Positions 12,501-23,600 of a DNA stretch of 64,000 nt are shown one piece after another. Both the position numbers and the translations under genes were made by a program. Source of the stretch: Blastobasis lacticolella (taxonomy: Eukaryota; Arthropoda; Insecta; Lepidoptera; Blastobasidae); assembly GCA_905147135.1 (NCBI GenBank), contig LR990056.1, positions 5,032,001 through 5,096,000 of the forward strand, read 5' to 3'. Each line of letters starts with the position of its first letter. Within the stretch, counting starts at the first letter, position 1. The notes under the pieces are model-generated. The model was not told the origin of the DNA. It did not search any database and worked only from the letters and a program-made list of their open reading frames with translations.

Positions 12501-14146
12501 TCTCAAGGTGGTGTTGTACGGAGGTTCAACAGTTGGAGTGGAGGCCCCTGATGTTGCAAAAGTCCACTCGAAGTGTGGAAAGGGGTGCTGCTGAAAAAAC
12601 CATACTCTTTCTTTTACGTTTTGCCATTTGTATTATTAGAGGGATGAAAAAAGGAGTGCTGTAACATTGGTATCCGGCAGGCCGAAGATAATTTGCTACA
12701 GGACGCTGCTGAGGGATGGGTTGTATGAAAGGCTGGCACGGGGGACGGTAGGGCCCCCGATCCCCCCTGAAGATACTTGTCGGGTCCACTCCGGTCTCCT
12801 ACCCCGGCGCGACAGGCATCCCCACGATTTTTCGCGCAGTTGGCGGGACAGCCTCCCGGGCCGGAGGTTAAAAGTGATGCCCAGGTTCGGCCCCTACTAA
12901 CTGGCGGGCGGCCAGCGACGAGCCGTTTCATCGGGTCTCCCTGGCCCCCGCGCCAACCTGTCACGCCCACCCCCTAACACGTCTGACACAAAACTAGGAC
13001 CTGCAGAGTACCCAGTTTGTGTTCAATAATGGGCAAAATGGGTTTGTTTTATTATTAACATGTGGAAATACATATTATGCTCAATTTGATATATTTAGTA
13101 AGGGCCAATAGCACAAACATTAATTTAAAACGTTAAACTCTTGAAAAGACAATCAAAGTTTACATGAAATTTGTATGAAAATCTTACCACTTTGATATAC
13201 ACAATGAATGACTTTTATATGCTTAAGTTTATTTATGTAGAAAGTTTACTTTTATCTTAATAATATTGTTATATTTATCTCTAGAACTACAATTCATAGA
13301 CAAATAATAAATAATGAAAGTTCTATTTAGGATGATAATTTAAGTGTTTTCAATTGTCTGCCTATAAAGAGGTTGAGGTCTTTCTTCTGCCCTAAGACTG
13401 GTTAACAATCTTAGGAGCTAAAAGGCACCTCATGATAGTATATAGTGTGCCTACAACTATTCTTAAGATATAGATTTAACTCAACATAAAAACTAGCATA
13501 ATATGTGATTAATGACAAAATGCTGACAGAAAAAGGAATACTCACTTGCTAAAACTAACATTTGAGCACTGACTCCAGTCAGAAGCAAATGTTTGAAAAG
13601 TTTTGAATGTCCCAGACTTCATAGATCCACTGTATTCCGTATCCGAGGCTTCATCGCCCGACTTTACAGACATACTTTCAAATTCTTTGGCTATAGTCAA
13701 TTCTTTTTCAGCGTCAGATGTTGGTTTAGTAGATTTATGACCATAAGTTAACATTGCTTCGTGTTTTGACACGGCTTGCTGCGTTAGTCCTGTGCTTCCT
13801 ACAGTTAAAAGTAATTAAAGGTACAATTTAATTAAAGGATCAAAGATATTGGACTGGACAATCAAAATTTTTGTTTCTTTTATAGGTTAGAAAAAATTGG
13901 CTTATTATGCCGATAATTGACAAAATATGATGATTTCTATCGCCGGCATGGTATGTAAGAATATGCTAATATTTAAGTACAATTTGTAATTCAATAATAT
14001 GAAAACTTACCCAAATTTTCTTGGAAAAAACGCGACTTAGCCATTTCCCTGTACTTTTGAGTTTTCGGGTTAGAGTTTGAGGATTGACCCTTCGTCCATC
14101 TTTTCCCCTTTGATTTACCTTTTAGTTTAGATCTAAACTTCCCCAT
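3586..14146 (-). CDS. RRP12: RRP12-like ribosome biogenesis HEAT-repeat protein (5' eight exons, partial)
   Basis: Coding exons on the minus strand: 14011-14146, 13546-13798, 8818-8944, 8409-8708, 7576-7653, 6880-7032, 4735-4970 and 3586-3700. All have GT-AG junctions and join in frame to 466 codons; the remainder (orthologues are about 1,300 residues) lies left of position 1. The start is MGKFRSKLKGKSKGKRWTKG, a basic N-terminus followed by SSNSNP and SRFFQEN, as in animal RRP12. Helical repeat segments follow, including AVLAAVTEVIKDQGGKEST (exon 3), FVLHSKPK joined to VRKSAQHAV (exons 4-5), and HTLTLLRDVLPVF (exon 6). The family acts in the nucleolus and nucleus in pre-40S/pre-60S maturation and export. 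The 78-nt exon 5 was found by matching the conserved KxRKxAQH block. Introns carry the BEL element, a LINE, a TIR element and MITEs. It is divergently arranged with Merlin. Confidence 0.93.
3935..4041. mobile_element. Hairpin MITE, about 107 bp
   Basis: CGCTGTCCTAATTGGTAA at the left pairs with a right end whose reverse complement is CGCTATCCTAATTGGCAA, and the pairing continues through CGGTCGT. The whole element could fold into a near-complete hairpin. It lies in RRP12 intron 7. Confidence 0.65.
4190..4380 (+). mobile_element. LINE 3' remnant (reverse transcriptase C-terminus)
   Basis: Translation gives NALPESVFSATSVNCFKNRL and a further 20 residues to a stop. This is the W-N-LP-x-V-x-x-A-x-S-V-x-x-FK-x-RL ending typical of Jockey/CR1-like LINE proteins. 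An A-rich tail (aataataataaac) follows. Confidence 0.6.
4461..4552. mobile_element. 92-bp MITE, copy 1, with 12-bp perfect TIRs
   Basis: AGAAGAGACTTG at the left is the exact inverse of CAAGTCTCTTCT at the right. A second copy lies at 48289-48380 with only a few differences. Similarity continues for about ten bases past the right TIR (ctttcgtgac) in both copies, so the true end may lie further out. Confidence 0.7.
5013..6437. mobile_element. TIR element of about 1.4 kb with nested hAT insertion
   Basis: The terminal arms are about 40 bp (gcgcgagttcatg...cgaccgttta at 5013-5053; the inverse at 6396-6437), flanked by TA on both sides. A second inner inverted pair (about 5185-5225 against 6341-6378, around GGGTATGTTCCGGGTTT) suggests a fold-back core. 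A perfect 13-bp stem (TCGCCATCTCACT and its inverse) lies at 5100-5140. The centre is occupied by a separate hAT element at 5298-6326. It carries no transposase and lies in RRP12 intron 6. A related solo arm is at 37491-37574. Confidence 0.7.
5298..6326. mobile_element. Non-autonomous hAT element with 8-bp target duplication
   Basis: The element begins CAGGGGCGTAGC and ends GCTACGCCACTG (12-bp TIRs, one mismatch). It is bounded on both sides by the exact 8-bp duplication CTCGTCAA (5290-5297 and 6327-6334), which is diagnostic for hAT insertion. There is no transposase. It contains a run of about 20 C at 6227-6246. A 636-bp relative is at 50411-51046. Confidence 0.9.
7040..7575. other. RRP12 intron sequence without recognised gene
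   Basis: This stretch separates RRP12 exons 5 and 6. A short piece at 7250-7320 (ctctcgcgcgcaagggccgg, ccaccttgaccatgac) resembles the SINE family seen at 58370-58560. Nothing else is supported. Confidence 0.4.
7740..8400. other. AT-rich RRP12 intron, nothing recognised
   Basis: This is low-GC DNA between RRP12 exons 4 and 5. Short open frames here are AT-rich and show no family motif. Confidence 0.4.
9230..9460 (+). mobile_element. LINE 3' tail remnant
   Basis: The sequence aaatctctcatagagataagttcgcc, followed by ttgtac and an AATAAAG signal, is a common 3'-UTR ending of lepidopteran LINEs. No coding part is recognisable. It lies in RRP12 intron 2. Confidence 0.5.
9600..12990 (-). mobile_element. 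Decayed near-full-length non-LTR retrotransposon (Jockey/CR1-like LINE)
   Basis: Read on the minus strand, broken frames run in the order expected for a LINE. First come apurinic endonuclease segments: FCNIRGLHSN near 12530, VVLGDFNGHHTEW near 12100 and GTSDHCLV near 11920. Reverse transcriptase follows (358-codon frame 10750-11826 with SSGPDGIPA, NYRPIAVTSLL and YGFRHCRSA; catalytic YADD near 10540), then a C-terminal region ending VWNDLP-type (IRMWNDLP, near 9705). The 3' end is a poly(A) run, seen as T at 9600. At least four frameshifts or stops break the protein, so it is inactive. It lies in RRP12 intron 2 in the same orientation as the gene. Its 3' end recurs as fragments elsewhere in the window. 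Confidence 0.88.
13000..13530. other. AT-rich RRP12 intron, nothing recognised
   Basis: This is intron sequence between the LINE 5' end and RRP12 exon 2. No coding or repeat signature could be supported. Confidence 0.4.
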
Positions 14147-14650
14147 TTTTCAACCCAAAAATACGATTTTCACGAAAATAACACACCACACGTGGTATAG
14201 CAATTTTCAAATTGACTGAAGTGAAGTTAGCTGCAAAAACATGTCAAATAAATGTCACAACAACATGCATACCAACATAACCAAACTAACTTTTTTGTAA
14301 GTGGCAACATCGAAAGCCATCGACAATTTACGTTCCTATTTACGCATACTAAAAGAAAGAAAAACAGTTTTTAGCTGTCAATCTGTCATAAATCATACGT
14401 AAATGGAACGTAGGCTTCCGAATTTTTCTTTCATTCACCTCGTAATTGTTTCATTGACGTTTTTCTTGTTTGTAAATAATAACCGCTGGAAATAGTACGC
14501 AATGTTGAATTATACGCATTCCTCGATCGGTTGCACATTACGTAAACGGTAACCATTGCGCGATAATTGTTTTACAGTCGAATAATCTGTCATAACCTAT
14601 CGCACTGTGTTTTGCTCATTTCCAATACGAGTAGTAAAATATGCTATGTG
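14147..14650. promoter_or_regulatory. Divergent RRP12/Merlin promoter interval
   Basis: Only 504 bp separate the RRP12 start codon (minus) from the Merlin start codon (plus), so both promoters and 5' UTRs probably lie here, unless upstream 5'-UTR exons exist. No TATA box is convincing. An imperfect inverted repeat (TTTACGTTCCTATTTACG at 14328 and CGTAAATGGAACGTAG at 14398) spans the middle and could be a small MITE or a regulatory palindrome. Confidence 0.5.
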
Positions 14651-17600
14651 ATGATGCCTCCGTTTAGAAGGAAAAAAGCTACTAAATCGTTCCCAGTTAA
14701 AGTTTGCACCTTGGACGCTGAGCTAGAGTTTGACCTTGAGGTAAATACAGTTAACAAACTTATACTTTTCATAGCAAACCCATTGTTTATAATTCAGGCA
14801 GTGATTAGCGTGAATTAACACAATAAGTCCTTATGAGTCATGACCCAAGCCCTGAGGTCACTTTGTAGCACTTATGCTGAACTGCTAAACAGTGTGATAA
14901 TAAATGTTTAATTGTGTTAAAATGAGATGGTTGAAGTATATTTAGACTTGATTAGATAAGTGGTCATTCGAGTTGCAGGAATGTGGCGCTGACCCATACA
15001 TATGACCTGTTGTTCACAAAAACAATTTTCAGAATAAATCAAGGAAACATGTGTAAATAAATTACAATGTTATTGTGGGTATTTATGAAACTTTTTACTG
15101 AGGGTATAAGCTTTATTATAGTATTGAATATTGACAATAATTTTGTTATGCCAATCTTAGAATGTAGGATACAACGTATCTGCAGTTTTAGTAGAAATAG
15201 GTGCTGCAGATGTTACTTTTATTACAGTGGCGTGCAACTGGACGTGACCTATTTGACCTAGTATGCCGAACAATAGGGTTGCGAGAGACATGGTTCTTTG
15301 GATTACAATTCGAGGACACAAAACATTTCATAAGCTGGTTGAAAATGGATAAAAGAGGTATATGATTACATATTGATAAGGACTGCAAAATATTTTATAT
15401 AATCTACTTATAATATATCTAATATTATTAATTTTGACTAACATATTACGTACCTACTTAAAAATTAAACCAATTATTTTTGTTGTAATAATTCTTGAAC
15501 TAGTCTAACAGATTTTAACCTGTAAGATTCCAATGAGTTTTATTATAACTGGTTTATTTTTGTTCCAGTTCAAGACCAATGTGTATCTCAGATGCCAGGA
15601 ACTCCGTTTATGCTGCTCTGTAAGCTATATCCAGAGGATGTGGCCGAGGAGTTGATACAGGAGGTTACTCAGCACCTACTGTTCCTCCAGGTAAAATAAC
15701 ATTGTATACTAATCCCTGAGTTGCAAAACTATTTTGTAAAAGAGTTTTAAAAATTTTGTTAAACTACAATTCTCAGAAGTTTCTACAGGAATGGTCATTA
15801 TAATAGGCATGATGACTGAATCTTCTTTATAACTTTACTTGATATATTGTTTATAACAAACACAAAAGTAAAATTAGTTTTTTAATATCTTCAAAAATAA
15901 GCAAGATGCGATAGAAGAGATGCGAGAGAAGCGATATGAATAATAGAAATTCCTAATTAGACAGAGAGACTATGACCATGGTTGACTATTTCCATTTCAG
16001 TTTATGTTATATTTCCTTATTTTCTAAGCTATTTTCATATTCAGTTTCAGTCATTATCCCTATTTACTTGCACGGTAATAGCTTAAATTTGTAGTTGCTA
16101 CACATATTAGATAAATATATCCTGTCATTCTCTGTAAGTCGACGAACTTGTGACTTTTTCTTGAGGATGGAATTTATCATTTATATCTGCCATTTTATTG
16201 TTTTGAATTTTTTCTTAATTTCTTTTAACTTACTTTACTTTAGGGCTTTGTTTTTATTTACTTTATCTGAACAGCTATTAGTTTAGTAGAATGAATTGTA
16301 TTTGATTTGTGCTAATTTTCAGGTGAAGCAGGCAATACTGAGTATGGATGTTTACTGTCCACCGGAGGCGTCAGTACTACTGGCTAGTTATGCTGTACAA
16401 TCTAAGGTATTCCTACTTAATATTATACACGCAAAAGTTTGTACGAATGAATGGATGTCGTGTAAAAACTCCTGTATGGAATTTGATCCTCCTGTATGAA
16501 TAAATTATGCGTAACATAGCCAAGACTAACACTTACGGCCAGTTTCTCGTCCGTTAATCAATTGTTAATCATCATTAAAAATTTGCCATTGTTATCTATG
16601 GTGAGTTGTAAGACAGAGACTAGAGTTTTGATTGATGATTTAGATTGACAAGTGATTCAGAAGGGGGTAAGGCTATAATTTATGTCGAAATTCAAAGTGG
16701 TTCCTGCGGAAATAGGGGCCCTATGAAACCACTCGCATCCACGCGGGCGCACTACCTATCTCTTTCACACTCGTGGTAAGTTGCTAGATATAGAAAAGAT
16801 AATCATTTGAAGAATTTCGAGCGTTCGCGTGGAGGCGAGCTGTTTCGAAAATAGGGCTACTGGTCCGGAACGTAATAATCGAGTTATATGCGATCGAGGT
16901 CATGGGATAAAACTTTTATTTTCAATTTTCCCCAATAAAACGTTTTTAAACTATACCAAGCATTAACCCAGTAATTCTGATGATAATTCTAGTACGGCGA
17001 CTTCGAGGAGACTCTGTACAAGCCGGCGATGTTGGCGCGCGAGGACCTGTTGCCGCAGCGCGTCATCGACCAGTACCAGATGACCTCCGAGATGTGGGCC
17101 GACCGCATCAAGATATGGTTCGTGCAATACTGGCATTTTGTACCGCGTGACCAAACCAGGAGTGACGATTTGCGAAAGGCACGTGGATACTGGATGCGGC
17201 AAGCCGAGGCTAAAGTGCTGCGCATTTGTGCTAGTTGGGGGAGGCCTATGTACAGTGAACTAGTATAATGATGATGATGACGATTATAGTATAGTATATT
17301 AGTATATAGATTAGTAATTAATTAATAGAAAAGCGTATCCTGGCAGAGGCCTGGATAAGCGCTATAACAATGATGACGATAGATTATAGTATGTTTTATA
17401 CTTTAAATAATTAAGTTTTTACCGTATGGAGTAAATCTTTCCTAACTTATGAGGGACAGAGTGCCTTAACGCCAAGATATTGCCATGAGCCTTGAGTCGG
17501 CGCCCCAAAGTATTAATTTCGCCACCACTATTGGTTGACTGTATACTGGCTAGACTGTATAGTAACATTACTCAATAAATTCCATATCAGGTATGCAGAC

Positions 17601-20600
17601 CACAAAGGTATGTCCAGGGATGAAGCTGAGATGGAATACCTCAAAATAGCGCAAGATTTGGACATGTACGGAGTGAACTACTTTTCCATAAACGTAAGTG
17701 ATTTGGTAAACTGTAAACTTATGCCAATTAAATTAGTAAATTTTGTCATGTGTTTACAACTGATTTTCCCAAATACTTCGATAATGGGTACGGTTTAACA
17801 CGGTGCTAATTGGGGAGAGGTGTTTCAATGATTATTTAATTATTTGACAATGCCTTTTGCAATAACTTTGCTAGATTTTTTTATTCTCAACTTTTCACGT
17901 AAGTTGAAATATCTATAGTGGACGGTATACACAGCAAATATTGGCAAAAAACCGCAAATCGATGTACAGGATAGCCGTTTGGTATACGAGTACTTTAGGT
18001 TTAAACAATCATGTTCACCGGTAGTTCCTAAAAATATTCCCAGGGGGGGAGCAGTAATATCGATATTAATTTTTTATATGGGATTTGAATTTTTTTTCTC
18101 AGATTCCTATCGTGTTTGGTATTAAATGAAAGGGCATCATAAGCCGGTTCTAAAAATATACTACACCAATACCATTCGGCTACCTGTTTTCTAAAAATCC
18201 ACGAAATATTTTCAAAACATACCAAGTTTGGACTCCTCCAGGTAGGAGACGGATTAGTAAATTTTTGTATAACATACGCCAAATGTCTCTAAATATACCC
18301 ATATCCAACGACAAAAAGGCGATTTAAAAAATATTTTAATTTACTAATTTAAAAAAATTTTTTCTTTATTAAAAAGTTGAGATTTAGTATTTTTTTAAAC
18401 TTATCGAACTCTACTGTACTGTACTATTATTATTGTGTTTTATGCTATTATCTATGTAAAAAATTGCTCTTACGGTTTCTATCTCCCCCTCCCACTTTCC
18501 TCTCTCCCTCCGCACTCCTCACTCTGCACCTAAGCGAATTTGATTGAAAAATCCTATTAATAATTTCGTTGTCCACTGTAAAATCCTCTCAGGTGCAGGA
18601 GGAGAAGGGGGGGGGAAGCGTATTAATATCAATTTAACATAGATTAACAATAGTAAAGTGCAGTACAGTTCGATATGATTCAAAAAATACTAAATCTCAA
18701 CTTTTTAATAAAGAAAAAATATTTTAAAATTAGTAAATTAAAATATTTTTTAAATCGCCTTTTTGTCTTTGGATATGGGCATATTGAGAGTCATTTGGCG
18801 TATATTTTATAAAAATTTACTAATCCGTCTCCTACCTGGAGGAGTCCAAACTTGGTATGTTTTGAAAATATTTCTTGGATTTTAAGAAAACTGGTGGCTG
18901 AAAGTTATTGGTGTAGTATATTTTTAGAACCGGCTTATGATGCCCTTTCATTTGATACCAAACACGATAGGATTCCAAAAAAAAAAATTTGGATTCCCAT
19001 ATTAAAAATTAATGTCAATATTACTGCCCCCCCCCTGGGAATATTTTTAGGAACTACCGGTCAAAATGATTGTTTTAACCTAAAGTACCCGTGTACCAAA
19101 CGGCTATCCTGTACATCGATTTGCGGTTTTTTTTTTACGTAGCTCGACCACTACTACCCTCAAATACTGGTAACACTTTACAAGTACAGACTTGTAACGA
19201 CTGAAGCACTTGTTTCTATGGCCAAGCAAAAAAAGAAATTACTGACTTGTCTCCAAACAAACAAACAAACAAATCTTTATTTCAGACAAATTGTACAGGG
19301 TTATGCGAACACGTTGGCAACCGTGCTAGTCAAAGACTGTGTTACGTATGCCAGCGCCCTCCACCAGCGCATCTGGATCTGTTTTACAAAGTTAATTTAT
19401 AAAAGATAAAAAATACAATTTTTGGAAACCTTATAATCCTTTCTCATCTGTTCTAGAATAAGAAAGAGACAGAGCTATATCTCGGTGTGACGGCGCTCGG
19501 ACTCAATATATACGAGAAGGACAACAAGCTCACGCCCAAAACCACTTTCCCCTGGTCAGAGATCAAGCACATATCGTTTGACGATAAAAAGTTCATCATC
19601 AAGTTTGTGGACAAATCGGCCAACAATTTCATCTTTTTCTCGCCCAAGGGCATGAACAAATTGGTAAGTATTGTAAAGTTATGTGGTCTTTATTTTTATC
19701 AAGATGAGATTTCATTAGTTATACTTCTCTTCCTAGTCATTTCTTCTTAAAACATCCTAACCAATGGGGTAAGTTCCATAAGTGTTGAATATTGACAAAG
19801 AAATTGGACGTAGGCAGAGAAGGAGCCTTCTCACAGCTTAAGTCATCGCCGACAGCCTAGGGATATATATTATATATATTTTGTTTTCTTTTTTAATGGT
19901 GCATATAACGTGTCCAAAAGATACGTCTATAAGTTATAAAATTTTGATACCCCTTCATAACCACTGCTATTGTAAAATGTTCTAGCTTTTTTTATGACAT
20001 TGAGTCATTGTGAGTCAGTGACAGTGTACATGCTCTATGGTGGAGACTCCATCTATGCTCTATGTCCAATTTCTTAGAATATTTATAATTTTATCATTAA
20101 TCATTTATTCATTGTATTTGTTTATATAATATGTGTCGTCCCTCTCCGTTAAATGACAAATCAGTGTGGTAAACAAGAGATAAACGCTATCCGTACTTAC
20201 TACAATGCTTGCCTTACGGGTGCACAAAAGGCAAAAAGAGATTCGCAGAAATTTTTGGCATTAACTTCGTAATTGCAGCACTTGGTTTGAAGTCATGGTC
20301 ATTCTCCTTATTCGTTGCTTACTATCAACTCAAATCTAACTATCACTTAATTAACACACACGATAAGTTCATTCGCGTTAAGAAAATAGCGAATAAAGGT
20401 GTTTTCACAGTGGAGTAAAAATTCAAACAAATTAATAAATAATTTAGCAGAGTAAATATTTAAAGAATATTAAGGTATTATTTTCGGCCTTCAACTGGTC
20501 ACTGTGAACTATAGCTATCTAATTTGTTACGGCCTGATTGGTCAAATGGCGGGGCTAAGCTGACGGACAACGATGACTCACTATTTTCTAATCGCGAATG

Positions 20601-23600
20601 GAATGTACGAGTTTGATCAACAGACATTGTTTACGTAAAACAAATTTCGAGCGATTTCGAAATTTGGTTCCTATGCCTGCTCATGCCGCCAAGACCATGA
20701 CATCAAACCTGAAAGCTACGGTCGCACTAACAGGAGGCTTGCTTAGAGTCGAGTAGAGAGAGTAGGGAAGGCGCCAAGCGCGCAATGCGGCAGGCTCCAA
20801 CATTATATAACGTTTCATTTCGCCACTCTCTAGAGGGCTAGGCTCTGGGCCACTGATATCAAAATAAGTCAATAGAAGTTGTCATGCAGATGATCTGATA
20901 GACATCTTTTGCCCATAGTATCTGAGACTTGACAGTTGTTGCGATGTAGGACAGTTATGCGCAGTAGTGGCCGAGGTGGCGACAAATGCTTTCGATAGTT
21001 CGACGCCCCATACGGCGTTTCTACTTACTTATCTTGTTTTGTTAGCGCTCTAGCCCCTAAGCAAGTCACCTGTCAGCGTACCGTAGCCAAAACGTGTCGC
21101 AAGTACTTCCAAATTGGTTCTAGGCGGAAACGCAGCTAAACGAACTGCTACCCTGCGATAAGCTCTGCGTCCAGAGCGGCCGTGGGCACTGCGGCCCCCG
21201 GATGCGGGTCTCCAGCGCGGCGGTGAGGCCCCGCGGCCCCGCGGATACCGGGCCATGACACTGCGACTCCCGTAGATTGCGATAGTACGCCCTGGGCTGG
21301 GTAGTTGCGTCCATTTGTAGTTAGGTTGTTGCAGTTTTTGTTGGACTATTGTCCAATGTTATTTTTTTCTGTACTATTTGTATATGTAACACTTTCGCTG
21401 CGGCCGACGCAACAAATGCGTCCGCAATCAGCGCTACGCGTGTGATTCTTGACACTGCACTAGCATCTCTGGTATTTGAGTTAGCAGTGGAAGTGTTAAC
21501 TTGGATGATAGGTAATTTATAGGTATCCCATATTCCCATCAAGTCTTCTGACTCATGTATAAATACAATAACCCTAAAACCTTCTTTTTTTCAATTTAAA
21601 TTAGTATCATTACAAAATCAAAACGTTTATTTTATTTAGGTTTTTACAAACACTTATGAAGTCAATATTTATTTAAAATGCTAGGCTAACATACTTTCTG
21701 AAATTGAAAAAATTATCGGACGTGTCCATACCGAAATGGACTTTATGCAGTATGCAGTAAAGTAAATAATCCTTGTTAAGTCCATAAGTATACTATCGCC
21801 ATCTACCGGTAGCCGCAGTGTTGTAGTCCAAGGACGTGAGAGTATACGCCGCGAATGAACTGCTTAGTCCGGGAGGTGGTGTCTAAAATACTGCATGCGT
21901 ATTATTCTGAATAATACGACCGTTTGTACCTTTTAAAAATCAGTGGTGGCGGTGCTTTTTGGCATTAATATTCAAAATTTCATCATTTTACCACCAATAC
22001 CCCAGTTAAATAGCTGCATGCGATTCGAGAAGGATTTTTTTAGCAGCAGACCGAGTTTGATCTGAATTTGTCAAAACATTCGGTCGTGGTATAAATAAAT
22101 TATTTGACTAATATGTTGTCAAAACCAATAAAAATAAATAAATAAATTTTGTTCATAAATGATTAAATATTATATCTTGACAGTGATTTTGATAAGCTCT
22201 CTAATTCTACCAGCCACTTTCAGAACCATTACCCTTACGTCTTATACTTTAAATAATAAGTATACCATACATACATATAAAGCTTAATGGTGATTATGTC
22301 AATACATTAATAACGTAATGGAATTCTCCCTTGCAAAATTTACTCGGTGATTTTTTGTTGGACATGCCATGCTTGCGTGGTTGAATGAGGAGTATCCACT
22401 TAGTAATTTTCCCCCCTATCTCTTTTTCCGTCTCTGACATTATTCCATGTTATGATTCCACCAGATCTTGGACCTTTGTATCGGCAACCATGATTTATAC
22501 ATGAGGAGGAGGAAACCAGACACCATGGAAGTCCAGCAGATGAAGGCCCAGGCTAAGGAGGAGAAGCAGGTAACTTGCAATTTTCATGCTTATTCTACGA
22601 TTGTTAGTCTGTCTTGTCGAACCTTTAAATTAAATGATTCAGAGTCAATGGTACCTGACGAGTAAGTCAATGATAACGGACGAGTTAGTCAATGGTAACG
22701 GACGAGTTAGACAATGGTAAGGCACGAGTTAGTCAATGGTAACGGACGAGTTAGTCAATGGTAACGCACGAGTTAGTCTGTGGTATTGTTATATCTATCG
22801 TATAGACTCACTATTTTCATTATCTCTATTCCTCTCGTATTTTTAGGCGTCATAGACAATCATCATCATCACAGCCCATACATAACAGTCCAATGTAGGA
22901 CATAGGGCCTCTCCCACGAGAGAGGAGGTTATTGCCACAATCTCCATGCTTGGTAGGTGAGTTGGAGATCGCAGTGTTGTAAATTTAGAAATGGAATACG
23001 CTGCTGCCCATTCAGCCTACGGAGACTCTAGAACTTTTGCCCCGAAAACATTAGTCGCCTTGTACGACACCCACGAGCGAGTATAAGGGATTGAGGCTAA
23101 TCTACTCTGCCGGATACCACACGGCCATCGACAATATCACGGGTCCCTTACTCTTGTTGAATTACGCAGTTAAGATTAGAGAAGTTAGCCAATCATGCCG
23201 CTAGTTTTAACCTTTTCGACACCACATTAAATACAACAGACGTCACTCACACGCAAGCATGTCTAAGAAGTAACACGAATGTCAACCTTAATCAGACAGT
23301 CTAAAAAAGATACGTTAGACTTATGTAGATCTCTTTTACATTGTCTGTTTTGACTGATATATCCGTCATTGGCGGCGAACCAATGGTGCGGACGTCGCCG
23401 TCTTTGGCGTCGAAAGGGTTATAGGCTCGTCGTCGGGGGACCACGAAACGGCTTTAATCTAGGGGGGTAATGGATTAGGAACACTCCATCCATGCGGCTA
23501 GCCACACGCGGTTTTGTGGTGGCCTTAGCTGTGGGGGCTTAGTGTGTCTGTAGCATCGCCCGAACGGACTTTGTTTAATTGAAAACCAGTTTCATCGAGA

